Shown in pieces: positions 15,952 through 25,360 of a stretch of DNA of 64,000 bases. The position numbers and the translations under genes are program-made. Position 1 is the first letter of the stretch; each line of letters starts with the position of its first letter. Under the pieces are notes generated by a model. The model was not told the origin of the DNA. It worked only from the letters and a program-made list of their open reading frames with translations, and made no database searches. The stretch is from contig JAZQJI010000040.1 in assembly GCA_045541475.1 (NCBI GenBank), forward strand, positions 92,434 to 156,433, in the 5' to 3' direction. Origin of the DNA: RGIG3077 sp045541475 (GTDB taxonomy: Bacteria > Bacillota > Clostridia > Oscillospirales > Ruminococcaceae).

Positions 15952-17166
15952 TTACTGCAAGGTCTGCAAATGCTGTGCAACTGCAGGCACCTTAAATGTG
16001 CAAGCGGTTCTGTCGTACCATGCGCCTGTGTCCCAAAGCATCGGGCAGAAGCCGAATTCTTTTGAAATATCCATTACGCTGATGGCAAACTGATCGTGGC
16101 CGGGCTTCATGCCTGTGCCGTCCTTCTTTTCGCAAACGCCGTATTCACCAATGATTACGCCGTAACCTGCATCAGAAAACTTCTTCATCTTCTCAAAGTA
16201 ACTGCGCATTTCAGCCTTATCCTGATCTGTTCCCCATGATTCCATATATCCCCATGAGTTGCCGGGGTTATCAGCAATACAATATGTTGAAGGTGTATAG
16301 TAATGAACAGAAATAATAAGATGGTCTGCAAGTGTATCTGTGGGCATTACATATCTTCCGTCGCAGGTGTTGTTAATATCTGTGTTAAAGCCCGCAATAA
16401 GTAAAAATCTTTCTGCATTTAACGAACCCGAAGCTCTTACAATGTCAACAAACTTCTGGTTGATATCATGTGTAAGGGTATATCTCTCATCATCTGTAAG
16501 GTTTTCGCCAAGGCTGCCGCCAAGCTCTTCGTTTGCAGATTCAAGAATGAGCTGCAAGGGGTAATCTTTATAATGCTCTGAAAGCTGTGTCCAGATAGCA
16601 GTATACTTTGCCATTGCGGCATCTCTTGCAGCCTGGTCAGCACTGCCGAAATCGCTCCACCAGCCGTTGTCCCAATGGATATTTACAACTGCGTACATAC
16701 CTGCATCAAGAACGTAACCTACAATTTCGTCAACTCTTGCAATGTATGCAGGGTCGATTGTGTACGTGCCGTCGTCAGACATCATGTTGGACCAAGCCAC
16801 AGGTATTCTTACAGAATTAAAGCCTGTTGCCTTAATTCCCTCAATGCATTCCTTTGTGGTAATAGGCTGTCCCCATGCTCTTTCAAAGTCATTAGGACCT
16901 GCGCCATCTCCAAGCCAGCCTGCAACTGCTTCCATAGTGTTGCCTAAGTTCCAGCCCATGCCCATGTCGGCAACAAGCTCAACTGCAGTATCAGGCACAT
17001 TATCATCCTGCTGTTGCTGTTCAACTGCTGATGAAGAAGCCGTGCTTTCACTTGATTCGGCTTTTGAAGAAGAGCTGCTTTCTTCCTTGCCGCCGCATGC
17101 AACTGCTGAGCCAAGCATTACGCACGCGCTTAAGATTGCCATTAATCTTGTAAGTGCTTTTTTCAT
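15952..17166 (-). CDS. Glycoside hydrolase family 5 lipoprotein (endo-glucanase-like)
   Basis: A 404-residue surface lipoprotein: the signal peptide ends in a lipobox with Cys24, then a Ser/Glu/Gln-rich spacer to about residue 60. The catalytic barrel opens with GWNLGNTMEAV, has SVRIPVAWSNM, NIHWDNGWW, the acid/base Glu in SANEELGG near residue 212 and the nucleophile Glu in IIGEYGV near 345. These fit GH5 enzymes acting on beta-1,4-glucans or mannans; the subfamily is not settled. There is no dockerin, so it is anchored to the cell rather than the cellulosome. It follows the GH43 gene by nine bases and is probably in the same operon. Confidence 0.85.
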   Translation of the reverse strand: MKKALTRLMAILSACVMLGSAVACGGKEESSSSSKAESSESTASSSAVEQQQQDDNVPDTAVELVADMGMGWNLGNTMEAVAGWLGDGAGPNDFERAWGQPITTKECIEGIKATGFNSVRIPVAWSNMMSDDGTYTIDPAYIARVDEIVGYVLDAGMYAVVNIHWDNGWWSDFGSADQAARDAAMAKYTAIWTQLSEHYKDYPLQLILESANEELGGSLGENLTDDERYTLTHDINQKFVDIVRASGSLNAERFLLIAGFNTDINNTCDGRYVMPTDTLADHLIISVHYYTPSTYCIADNPGNSWGYMESWGTDQDKAEMRSYFEKMKKFSDAGYGVIIGEYGVCEKKDGTGMKPGHDQFAISVMDISKEFGFCPMLWDTGAWYDRTACTFKVPAVAQHLQTLQ

Positions 17167-17175
17167 ATTTCCTCC

Positions 17176-18492
17176 TTATTTTGCAAAAACAAATGATTCA
17201 AGTTCAAAAAGTGATCTTCCTTTGAACATATCCTTAAAGCTGCCGTCAAAGCATGCTTCAATCCTAAAAAATATTGAATGTACGCCGTTTACACATTTCA
17301 AATTTGTACTGACAACGCCGCTGTCAAGACCGATTTCGCATACGCCGATTTCCTCGCCGTTTTCTGCGTCGTCAAGCAAAATGTGCATTTTTGCCTTTGC
17401 GCCAAGTCCGTTGATTTTAGCATAAAACTTTATTGATGTATTTGAAAAATCTTCACCAAAATCAAAATATTTATATCCGATAACGCAACCATCGGTTATG
17501 TTGGTTACACATCTGCAAAGCGGATTTTTTTCGTTTACAAAACAGCCGTTTTTCAAAACGCAGGCAATATCTGCATCGTGCTGTTTGTAAGGGTTAAGCG
17601 ATTTTTCAAACCCTAACGATGTCATTTCCACCTGTGGTATAGTGCCGTCAGGCAGAATTTCGATTCTTTCAACGCAGCCCCTGCGTGACATAATCGTGCC
17701 GTTTGTCATGCGGTGATAAAAAATATACCATTGACCGTTTATGTTGCAAATTGAGCCATGATTGTTTCCACCTGGGTAATCGATACCATTATCAACAATA
17801 ATGCCGCCGTATTCAAACGGTCCAAATGGTGATTTGCTTGTAGCGTAGACAAGCCTGCTGCCCACATTGGGCGAATAAATCATATAATAGGTATCGCCTA
17901 CTTTTCTTGGCGAGCACGCTTCAAAAAACGAAAACGGTTCTTCCTTTGGTATTATATCAAGCTTATATGTATCGTTGATTACGCTGTGCATATCGTTTTC
18001 ATCAATCTGCGCCATGTACGAGCCTAAAAAACCGCAATATACATAAACCTTGCCGTCGTCATCAACAAGTACGCCGGGGTCTATAAAAGTGCCGTTATCG
18101 TAGTGATTTTCAATGTCGTATTTATATTGTGAAATCAGCTTGAAAGGGCCTTCGGGCTTATCGCTTACTGCTACGCAGCCCTTTGCGTTGACGATATATG
18201 CATAAAGATAATACTTGCCGTCTTTTTCCACAACATCAGGGGCGTAAAGTTCATTTTCCGTCCACGGTGTGTCGGATTGATGATCTAAGTCTGCTCTTGT
18301 GTGGAAGCAGTCGCCGTGGCAAACCCACTCGTTAAGATTATCAAGCGGTGCCGACCAAACTTTAAGCCTAAAGTCGCAGAATGCATCAGAGCAAACCCTG
18401 TCATGCGAGCCGTAAACATAAATACGGTTGCCGAAAACTCTCGGTTCGCCGTCGGGAATATATTCCCATTTCGGAAGATATGGATTGGACAT
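17176..18492 (-). CDS. Glycoside hydrolase family 43 protein
   Basis: A 438-residue protein without a signal peptide, so cytoplasmic. Residues 1-300 form the five-bladed GH43 propeller: RIYVYGSHDRV near residue 25, ELYAPDVVEKDGKYYLYAY near 85, FIDPGVLVDDDGKVYVYCG near 135 and FFEACSPRKVGDTYYMIYS near 190, which carry the expected acidic active-site residues. The last 120 residues look like a CBM6-type beta-sandwich. The family includes arabinofuranosidases and xylosidases. The ATG at 18492 has AAGGAG eight bases upstream; the frame extends to 18528 without support. It probably trims imported hemicellulose oligosaccharides. Confidence 0.8.
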   Translation of the reverse strand: MSNPYLPKWEYIPDGEPRVFGNRIYVYGSHDRVCSDAFCDFRLKVWSAPLDNLNEWVCHGDCFHTRADLDHQSDTPWTENELYAPDVVEKDGKYYLYAYIVNAKGCVAVSDKPEGPFKLISQYKYDIENHYDNGTFIDPGVLVDDDGKVYVYCGFLGSYMAQIDENDMHSVINDTYKLDIIPKEEPFSFFEACSPRKVGDTYYMIYSPNVGSRLVYATSKSPFGPFEYGGIIVDNGIDYPGGNNHGSICNINGQWYIFYHRMTNGTIMSRRGCVERIEILPDGTIPQVEMTSLGFEKSLNPYKQHDADIACVLKNGCFVNEKNPLCRCVTNITDGCVIGYKYFDFGEDFSNTSIKFYAKINGLGAKAKMHILLDDAENGEEIGVCEIGLDSGVVSTNLKCVNGVHSIFFRIEACFDGSFKDMFKGRSLFELESFVFAK

Positions 18493-18609
18493 AACTAAAC
18501 TCCTTAAAAATAAATATTGTATATCCAATTATACACAAATCAAATTCTAATTAACTTATTTTTGTGACAGATATCAGCACAAAACAGACATTGCATACAT
18601 GATTATTGG

Positions 18610-20385
18610 TTATGCGGCATCTTCAGTAGTTTCCGAGTTTTCTGTATCTACTGTTTCCTCTGAAGTTTCAAATTTTGCCAAGGCTTCTTCAGTATATTGC
18701 AGAATGTAATTTGCACGGCTTGCGGCAAAATCCTTTATAAGCTGAGAGTACCAGTTGTAATGCTCTGCGTGTGACCACATATCTTCGTAGCCTTTGTTTC
18801 GCAGATTTTCAATGTGCTTATAATAATACTGCAATTCAAAGTATCTTGAGCTGTTCATTTTAGAAAGCGTATCGATTATATTTTCGTATGAGAGTACTCC
18901 TGTTGCCAATTCATTAATCTTTGCGCTGAAATAGTCGCGGCAGTCCTGCCTTTGCATAAGCGCGGCCAAAAGGGGAGAATAGCGCTCGCTGTTGGGATTA
19001 AGGATTTGTGCTATATTGTTGTAATTTGCCATTACCTCAGTTTGTTCGTACATTCCGTATGAATAGTCAAGGTCGTGCAGTAAGAAACGCCATCTTCCGT
19101 CGTAAACACCCTCGCCCAAAAGCTCGTTTTCGGCAGGATAGTAACGGTAGCATTTAAAATTATTCTGGGGCCAGTCCTTGTTGTTGATATAAATGTTAAA
19201 CGCAAAGTAATCTAAATAATTTTCAACGTCAACAAGCTCACAAAGTGCTGCATAATCAGCATCATTAGTCAGGTCTGCTGATGAAAACTGATTGTAAAGA
19301 GTGTTAAATTCATCGGCATAGTTCTGCTTTGCACCGTCTTCATCGCCGTATTTTTCTTTATCGGTTCCTTCAAGGATCTCAAATTCACCCAAAGCGTTTT
19401 CGTTTGGATATTTTTCTTTAAAGAAATCATCGCAGTAGTTTTCGTGCAGCCAGAAAAATCCGTAATATTCACCATTAAGGTAGCACACTGCGGGTACTAC
19501 GGCTTCATAATCGGTAAAGCCTGCCTGCATTGCAAGGTTCTGGTTCAATTCATCACGGATATATGCAAACTGAAAATCGTTACCCGAGTTACGCAAAACA
19601 AGCTTTTTGTATTTTGTTATAATTTCGCCGCTTTCATCTGCAACAGGCGTTCCAAAAATATCGGTTTTAAATTTGCCCGTTCCCGATGCATATTTCTTTC
19701 TTGCAATAAGCTTCATAGACTTTATGCTGCTTTCTCTTGAAGCACCGCCGTAAATTCTTACGCCGCAGTATTGCGAAATAATTTCGTTACCTGATTTATC
19801 CCAAGCCTGCACGTGAACCTCGCGCTCGCTTTCGTCGCCGCGCATTTCATAATTTTCGCCGTAAAAAATACCGTCAGGACCTTCAGTTAATACAGCGGGA
19901 TCCGCTGTTACAGAAAAGATAGCTGTTGAAAAACGTTCATCAACGCCTTTTGAGCAAAAGTATGTATGCACCGATACAGCTGATTCTGTTCCGTCTGCGT
20001 AGTAAGCTTTTGCTTTAACTACATTTGCCGTCGGGAAATCGGTGCTTTCGCACTTAAACTCAATGGATTCTTCAAATAAAGTTGCATTTTTGTCAGGCTC
20101 GCTGCCGTCTAAGGTGTAGTAAATTTCAGCTTCGGTTGCCGTAAGCAAATCTACTTTTACAGCGCAGGGATAAAATGTATCCTCAAGAGAAAATACGGGA
20201 GAATTATCTGCAAAGGTGTAAACCTTATCTTCCGGTGCGGATACTACAAGATCTTCAAGACTATTTGTTGATGTCTGCGACGAGCTGCCGCTTTGCGATG
20301 TGTTAGCAGGTGTTTGTTCGCAGCCGGTTAGCACAAATGCTGCGCACAAAGCTACGCATATTGATTTAAAAAATACCCTTTTCAT
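18610..20385 (-). CDS. CotH kinase family lipoprotein
   Basis: A 591-residue lipoprotein (Cys22 after an LTG lipobox) with a Ser/Thr-rich spacer. Residues about 65-130 contain AEIYYTLDGSEPD, the chitobiase C-terminal-type sandwich fold. The CotH fold follows, with VRIYGGASRESSIKSMKL near 210, NSGNDFQFAYIRDELNQNLA near 265 and WRFLLHDLDYSYGMYE near 430, where the acidic metal-binding residues sit. CotH proteins are atypical protein kinases or surface scaffolding proteins, and relatives occur in cellulosomal ruminococci. It has its own promoter. The substrate is unknown. Confidence 0.8.
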   Translation of the reverse strand: MKRVFFKSICVALCAAFVLTGCEQTPANTSQSGSSSQTSTNSLEDLVVSAPEDKVYTFADNSPVFSLEDTFYPCAVKVDLLTATEAEIYYTLDGSEPDKNATLFEESIEFKCESTDFPTANVVKAKAYYADGTESAVSVHTYFCSKGVDERFSTAIFSVTADPAVLTEGPDGIFYGENYEMRGDESEREVHVQAWDKSGNEIISQYCGVRIYGGASRESSIKSMKLIARKKYASGTGKFKTDIFGTPVADESGEIITKYKKLVLRNSGNDFQFAYIRDELNQNLAMQAGFTDYEAVVPAVCYLNGEYYGFFWLHENYCDDFFKEKYPNENALGEFEILEGTDKEKYGDEDGAKQNYADEFNTLYNQFSSADLTNDADYAALCELVDVENYLDYFAFNIYINNKDWPQNNFKCYRYYPAENELLGEGVYDGRWRFLLHDLDYSYGMYEQTEVMANYNNIAQILNPNSERYSPLLAALMQRQDCRDYFSAKINELATGVLSYENIIDTLSKMNSSRYFELQYYYKHIENLRNKGYEDMWSHAEHYNWYSQLIKDFAASRANYILQYTEEALAKFETSEETVDTENSETTEDAA

Positions 20386-20426
20386 AAATATCCCCTTAAA
20401 TTGCGTATTCGATTACAATCACCAAC

Positions 20427-20455
20427 ATTATACCATAGCTTTTAGCATTATGCAA
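20427..20455 (-). promoter_or_regulatory. Promoter of the CotH-family gene
   Basis: On the minus strand TTGCAT (20455-20450) and TATAAT (20432-20427), 17-bp spacer, about 40 bp upstream of the start. Confidence 0.6.
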
Positions 20456-20519
20456 TAGTTGAAATCGGGTTAATTAATGACTTTTTGTTGCTATTTTTAA
20501 AAGAATTTTTCCAAACAAA

Positions 20520-20557
20520 AAGCGTCCGAGGATTAACCTCGAACGCTTTGGTTATTG
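20520..20557 (-). terminator. Terminator after the solute-binding protein gene
   Basis: AAGCGT-CGAGG pairs with CCTCG-ACGCTT with a single internal mismatch; on the minus strand TTTGTTTGG follows. Confidence 0.7.
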
Positions 20558-20578
20558 ATTTAAGTCAATCAACAAATA

Positions 20579-22015
20579 TTAGTTGAAAGAATCGCTTGTC
20601 TGAAGCGGATTAGCATTAGTTTCGTTAACAACTGTATCAACAAAATCATAGCAGTTGTTCATTGTTTCGCTCCAAAGGATACCGCCGGAGAGTGCAGAAC
20701 GGATACCTGTCTGTTCGCTATCAAGAACTGTTGTAAGGTCAGCAGTTACGCACTTGTAGAAATCGAATACGGGATTTTCCTGAGCGATTTCCTGCATTGT
20801 AGTCTTCATTTCGATCATTTCGTCTGTCCAGCCGTATTCTTCTCTGAGCTTGGTAGCACCGATTTCCTGAGCGGATTCGTCAAGAAGAGCAAGACGCTTG
20901 CACTCTGAGAATGCAATAACACCTTCGGGGTTGGAACCGTTTTTGCACATTACAAAACCGTCAAGACCTGCGGGAATGTAATGCTCGTCAGCTTCGGGGT
21001 CAGCAGGCATGGGAACGAAGAATACGTCATCACCAAATTCAGCAGACCACTGATCTTGTGCACGGAAGAGTGTCCAAAGACCGCAAGGATAGAACAATGT
21101 CTTGCCTTCGCCGATGAACTGAGGCTGTACGTTCCATTCAAAGTTAGCTCTGTTAAGAATAAGCTCATTTGTGTACATATCGTACATAAGTGTGTTTACA
21201 CGCTCAAGGCTGGAATCCTTGAGGTTGTTAACAAGCAAACCGTCTTCAAGACCAACATAGGGAACACCTGTTGTAAGAGAGAGTGCAGCTTCTGTCCAGT
21301 AACCGTCAATACCGTAGTATCCGTTTTCGGGATCAGCAAATGTATCCATCATTTCATAGAAAGCGTCCCAAGTCCATTCGCCCTTTTCCAAAAGCTCAGC
21401 GGGATCTGTAAGACCAGCGTCAGCAATTGTGGACTTATTGTAGATAATAGCGCAGTTATCGCCTGTAACCTCTGTACAGATGATAAAGTGCTGACCATTC
21501 CAAAGAAGTGCATCGTTAGCATCCTGAACGTCTTCCCAGATTTCAGTAGAGAAATCTACATAATCATCAACGGGTACGAACATACCTTTGATTGCGCCCT
21601 TGGGGAATGCGTCCATGTCGCCTGCGGGGAAGAAGTCAATACCTTCGCCGCCTACGATAGCTGTTGCGAGAGAATCGTATCTGGATTCCCATTCAACAGG
21701 ATGATATTCAACAACACCCTGGTATTTTTCCTGGAAAAGTGTAAGCTCAATAGATTCAGCCTTACCTGTTTCGTCAGGGTTAATATCCCAGTTTGCCATC
21801 CATTTTACTGTTTTGTTTTCAAGAGAATCGTATGTAAGCATATCGTCGATTCCGTCCTGATTAAGAATCTCCTTGATAGCATTACGTTCTTCCTCATCGA
21901 TAGAATTTGCAACGAATTTGGAAGATGATTCTTCGTCCTTGCCGCAAGCTGTAAGCACAGGCATTGTGCAGCTAAGAGCAAGAAGCAATGCGAAAATTCG
22001 CTTTGTTGTGTTCAA
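20579..22015 (-). CDS. Extracellular solute-binding lipoprotein (sugar ABC type, orphan)
   Basis: A 478-residue lipoprotein with Cys24 in an LTAC lipobox. VKWMANWDINPDETGKAESIELTLF and GIDFFPAGDMDAFPKG fit the family-1 extracellular solute-binding proteins that feed sugars or oligosaccharides to CUT-type importers. WTWDAFYEMMDTFADPENG and DGFVMCKNGSNPEG are also usual for the group. No permease or ATPase gene is adjacent, so it must use a transporter encoded elsewhere or act as a sensor. It has its own promoter and terminator. Neighbouring glycosidases suggest a plant-polysaccharide ligand, by inference only. Confidence 0.82.
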   Translation of the reverse strand: MNTTKRIFALLLALSCTMPVLTACGKDEESSSKFVANSIDEEERNAIKEILNQDGIDDMLTYDSLENKTVKWMANWDINPDETGKAESIELTLFQEKYQGVVEYHPVEWESRYDSLATAIVGGEGIDFFPAGDMDAFPKGAIKGMFVPVDDYVDFSTEIWEDVQDANDALLWNGQHFIICTEVTGDNCAIIYNKSTIADAGLTDPAELLEKGEWTWDAFYEMMDTFADPENGYYGIDGYWTEAALSLTTGVPYVGLEDGLLVNNLKDSSLERVNTLMYDMYTNELILNRANFEWNVQPQFIGEGKTLFYPCGLWTLFRAQDQWSAEFGDDVFFVPMPADPEADEHYIPAGLDGFVMCKNGSNPEGVIAFSECKRLALLDESAQEIGATKLREEYGWTDEMIEMKTTMQEIAQENPVFDFYKCVTADLTTVLDSEQTGIRSALSGGILWSETMNNCYDFVDTVVNETNANPLQTSDSFN

Positions 22016-22078
22016 CTTAGTTTCCTCCTTAAAGATATATGTTTGAAAATTGCGATTAACAAATAATCAACCACAATT

Positions 22079-22107
22079 ATCATACCAAAAATAAAGTATA
22101 ATGTCAA
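22079..22107 (-). promoter_or_regulatory. Promoter of the orphan solute-binding protein gene
   Basis: On the minus strand TTGACA (22107-22102) and TATGAT (22084-22079) with a 17-bp spacer. Confidence 0.7.
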
Positions 22108-22152
22108 TAAAAATACTGCACATATTGATATATTAAAAAATAGGCAAAATGA

Positions 22153-23688
22153 CTAATCCTGCATACCGCCCCAGTATTTTTTATCAAGGCTGCGGTACGC
22201 CACAGCCTGCGCAATATGGGCTTTTTCAATATGTTCAACGCCGTTTAAATCGGCAATTGTGCGCGCTACTTTAAGTATACGGTCGTAGGCTCTGGCGGAA
22301 AGTCCGAGCTTTTCAAAAATTGCCTTCAAAAAGCTGTTTGCATCATCGCTCATAACGCAAACATCTCTCATTATATCTGCTGTAATATTTGCATTGCAGT
22401 TGATTTTTGTACCCCTAAAACGTTCTTCTTGGATTTTGCGTGCGTTTTCAACACGTTTTCTTACAACCTCGCTTGATTCTTCCTCTGCATTTGAATTAAG
22501 GCTTTCATACTCCACAGGGGCAACATCAACGTGCAAATCAAATCTATCAAGCAGTGGGCCCGATATTTTTGAAAGATAGTTCTTAACTGTTCTTGGTGAG
22601 CAGGTGCATTTGCGGTGCGCATTGCCAAAGTAACCGCACGGGCATGGGTTCATAGCGGCAATCAGCATAATATTGCACGGATAGCTTACCGTGCCGCCCA
22701 CTCTCGAAATAGTGACACAGCCATCTTCAAGCGGTTGACGCATAATTTCAAGCGTGCGCTTGTCAAATTCGGCAAGCTCATCTAAAAACAAAAGGCCGTT
22801 GTGTGAAAGCGAAATTTCACCCGGACGGGGAATTGAGCCACCCCCTGCAAGTCCTGCACCCGATATTGTGTGGTGCGGTGCACGGAACGGGCGTTTAGTG
22901 ATAAGCGGCGTGTCTTTATCAAGCATACCCGAAATTGAGTAAAGCATTGTGGTTTCTATGCTTTCTTCAAAGGTCATTACGGGAAGAATACTCGGCATAC
23001 GCTTTGCGAGCATACTTTTGCCGCTGCCGGGCGCACCAATAAGCAGTGCGTTGTGACCACCTGCTGCGGCAATTTCAAGTGCAAGTTTTGCATTGCGCTG
23101 TCCTTTTACATCTTTAAAATCAAGCGGATAATCATAAGCACTTACGGGTGCTGTATATTTTTCTGCGGATTTCAGTGTGTTTTCGCCATTTATGTGTTCG
23201 TATAACTCATTCAGATTTTTAATGCCGTATATTTCAATGCCGTCTGCAACGCTTGCTTCAAACGCGTTGTCAAATGGAACGAATATTCTTTTTATGCCTT
23301 GATTTGCAGCGCATAGTACCATTGGCAGAACGCCGTTAACTGAGCGTACATCGCCGTTTAATGCAAGTTCACCGATAAAAGCGCAGTCGCTAAAATCATC
23401 GTGAAAATATCCAAAAGCACATAAAATTGACATTAATATGGGCAAATCGTTGGAAGTTCCGCTTTTCTTGGTATCGGCAGGGGCAAGGTTGATTGTAATT
23501 TTGCCAACGGGAAGATTTACACCCGAAGCCTTTGCCGCCGCCCTTATTCTTTCACGGCTTTCTCTTACAACGTTATCGGCAAAGCCTACTATATCAAACG
23601 AAGGCATACCGCGGCTGATATCGGCTTCAACCTCAACCATGTACGCATTAAGTCCGTAAAGACCGATTGTATTGATTTTTGAATACAT
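22153..23688 (-). CDS. YifB/ComM family Mg-chelatase-like AAA ATPase
   Basis: A 511-residue protein. The N-terminal domain (1-180) has the Lon-like ChlI fold with VEVEADISRGMPSFDIVGFADN near residue 17. The AAA module follows: Walker A GAPGSGKSMLAKRM near 220, Walker B LLFLDELAEFDKRTLEIMRQPLE near 300, and a zinc-type cluster CPCGYFGN...KCTCS near 350. The C-terminal Mg_chelatase_C domain ends the protein. ComM relatives act as hexameric helicases that help integrate incoming DNA. The start at 23688 is set by family alignment; upstream codons overlap the previous gene. It ends the long leftward gene run. Confidence 0.88.
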   Translation of the reverse strand: MYSKINTIGLYGLNAYMVEVEADISRGMPSFDIVGFADNVVRESRERIRAAAKASGVNLPVGKITINLAPADTKKSGTSNDLPILMSILCAFGYFHDDFSDCAFIGELALNGDVRSVNGVLPMVLCAANQGIKRIFVPFDNAFEASVADGIEIYGIKNLNELYEHINGENTLKSAEKYTAPVSAYDYPLDFKDVKGQRNAKLALEIAAAGGHNALLIGAPGSGKSMLAKRMPSILPVMTFEESIETTMLYSISGMLDKDTPLITKRPFRAPHHTISGAGLAGGGSIPRPGEISLSHNGLLFLDELAEFDKRTLEIMRQPLEDGCVTISRVGGTVSYPCNIMLIAAMNPCPCGYFGNAHRKCTCSPRTVKNYLSKISGPLLDRFDLHVDVAPVEYESLNSNAEEESSEVVRKRVENARKIQEERFRGTKINCNANITADIMRDVCVMSDDANSFLKAIFEKLGLSARAYDRILKVARTIADLNGVEHIEKAHIAQAVAYRSLDKKYWGGMQD

Positions 23689-23704
23689 ATATTGTGTCAA
23701 ATCC

Positions 23705-24418
23705 TTATTCGTCGTCGTTTTCATAAAGTGCAGGGTCAATGGTATCCATCACACCCGGAGTATATGTTCTTTCAGCCTGAGAATTTTCAATAGCGGTATA
23801 TTTTTGCATATCACCGCTGTAAAGTGTATCGGGCGTGTCCTTACGTTCTTCAGGGGCTGTGTATTCATCGGGCATATAGTCTTCTAATTTATTGCACCTA
23901 AGCTGAAAATGCGGAAAACCCTCGCACTTGGATATTTCATCATGCTCACAAAGTGCTGTATACATTAAATACTTCAAAACTAAAAGTAATAAGCAAAAAA
24001 CAATTATAAAGCCCTTTATATCTAAATACGATTCCACGGGTATTCCCCAAAAGTTTCTTATTGAAGCACGCAATTCGGTGTTGCCGAACAATGCAAATGC
24101 AAGTGAAGGTACAATAGGCACAAGCGAAAGAAATAAAAGATTTTTATGCTTTAAGCTTGCAACAACAACGTTTAAAACCAAAAGAAAAATACCTGCTAAA
24201 AGCTGTATAATTCCTATGTTAACGCCCGGTTTGCCATCTTTTGTCAAGGTTTCAAAGAAAAATGTGAAAACGCTGAAAAAAATTAAAACTGCATCTGCAA
24301 AAAGAGTTATAAAAAATATAATTTTGATTTTCTTTTTAATATCTTGATATTTACCTGCATTTGCAAGATATTCTTCTTTTTTTTGCGCGGCAAGTTTAAT
24401 TCTTTCTCCTACTGTCAC
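23705..24418 (-). CDS. Membrane protein of unknown function (paralogue of the next gene)
   Basis: A 237-residue protein. A charged N-terminus (KLAAQKKEEYLANAGKYQDIKKK) is followed by four hydrophobic segments between about residues 30 and 165. A hydrophilic tail of about 70 residues, rich in Tyr, Thr and acidic residues, is probably cytoplasmic. The sequence SKCEGFPHFQLRCNKLEDYMPDEYTAPEE near 175 resembles the same region of the protein encoded at 24446. No known family was recognised. It sits between its paralogue and YifB with short gaps, so the three are probably co-transcribed. Confidence 0.65.
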   Translation of the reverse strand: MTVGERIKLAAQKKEEYLANAGKYQDIKKKIKIIFFITLFADAVLIFFSVFTFFFETLTKDGKPGVNIGIIQLLAGIFLLVLNVVVASLKHKNLLFLSLVPIVPSLAFALFGNTELRASIRNFWGIPVESYLDIKGFIIVFCLLLLVLKYLMYTALCEHDEISKCEGFPHFQLRCNKLEDYMPDEYTAPEERKDTPDTLYSGDMQKYTAIENSQAERTYTPGVMDTIDPALYENDDE

Positions 24419-24445
24419 GGTAAATCCCTCCGTATAATTAACTAA

Positions 24446-25324
24446 TCAGCGTAGTTTGTTTTTTAATTTACGCAAGCGCTGTGTATATGCTTCAACCTCG
24501 TTTGCATCCGCAAGCGGTACATCGCATACAGCGTCAATATCAATATCACAGTTTACAGTTTCCATTGTGTTGGACTGTTTTTGGGCATACGGCTTTAAAA
24601 GCTCATCAGTTTCATTGTTTGGATTGATATCTATATTATCGGGCGCATTACCTTCAAAATCACTTGTCGAGCGCGCCGCCGTATATTCACTGCTTTGTTC
24701 GTTAAATCTCTCGTTAAAATACGGAAAACCGTATATCTTTGAAAGCTCGGTATATTCCTTGTGCTTTTTCAAACATATCAGATTAAGAATAACACTGATA
24801 AGTAACAATATGTGTGGATAATTCACACTGTCAATATCATTTTTAAGCGATAATATGCAGTACAAAATCACACATAGAGCGCATATCGGCAAGCAAACCC
24901 TGCTGTTTTTGTAAAATGCAGAGCAAAGTGCTGTTAGATATATTGGTGAAAGAATGAACGCAATCTGTATTTCATACCTGCACGAAAAAGCAAAGCACAG
25001 CAAAAACAGTACCGACATTATAACTAATAGCACGATTATTGCCTTTTTGTTTTTGCAAAACGCCATAAAGCAAAGCATAATCAGCGGTAATATCGCAACA
25101 ATTGCCGCTATGCCGATTGCTATCGGAGCGGATGCGTCGCCACCGTTTGTAAGCGAAATACCGTAGACTATTTTGAAAAGCATAGCAACAAATACAACAA
25201 CGCAAATTATGTGAAAGTAAAGCGTCTTTTTGAAAAACGCATCAATTTGCAAAACCTTGTCACGCAATTCCTGCAATTCTGCGGTGTTATACTTTTCTTG
25301 TTTGCCGAAAAGCTTTTCGTCCAT
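24446..25324 (-). CDS. Membrane protein of unknown function (paralogue of the previous gene)
   Basis: A 292-residue protein with six or more hydrophobic segments between about residues 35 and 195 and a long soluble tail. SKIYGFPYFNERFNEQSSEYTAARST near residue 205 mirrors a segment in the protein at 23705, so the pair probably arose by duplication. The tail ends in a basic RLRKLKNKLR helix. Nothing points to transport or enzyme function. It starts 36 bases after the ttcA-like gene. Confidence 0.65.
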   Translation of the reverse strand: MDEKLFGKQEKYNTAELQELRDKVLQIDAFFKKTLYFHIICVVVFVAMLFKIVYGISLTNGGDASAPIAIGIAAIVAILPLIMLCFMAFCKNKKAIIVLLVIMSVLFLLCFAFSCRYEIQIAFILSPIYLTALCSAFYKNSRVCLPICALCVILYCILSLKNDIDSVNYPHILLLISVILNLICLKKHKEYTELSKIYGFPYFNERFNEQSSEYTAARSTSDFEGNAPDNIDINPNNETDELLKPYAQKQSNTMETVNCDIDIDAVCDVPLADANEVEAYTQRLRKLKNKLR

Positions 25325-25360
25325 GTTTTTTAAGCCTGCCTTTCGTCTTGGTGATAAGGT

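Noticed and set aside
20981..21928. 315-codon antisense frame over the solute-binding protein gene
   Set aside because: No start-site support and Cys/Val-rich shadow composition; the sense frame is a normal lipoprotein.
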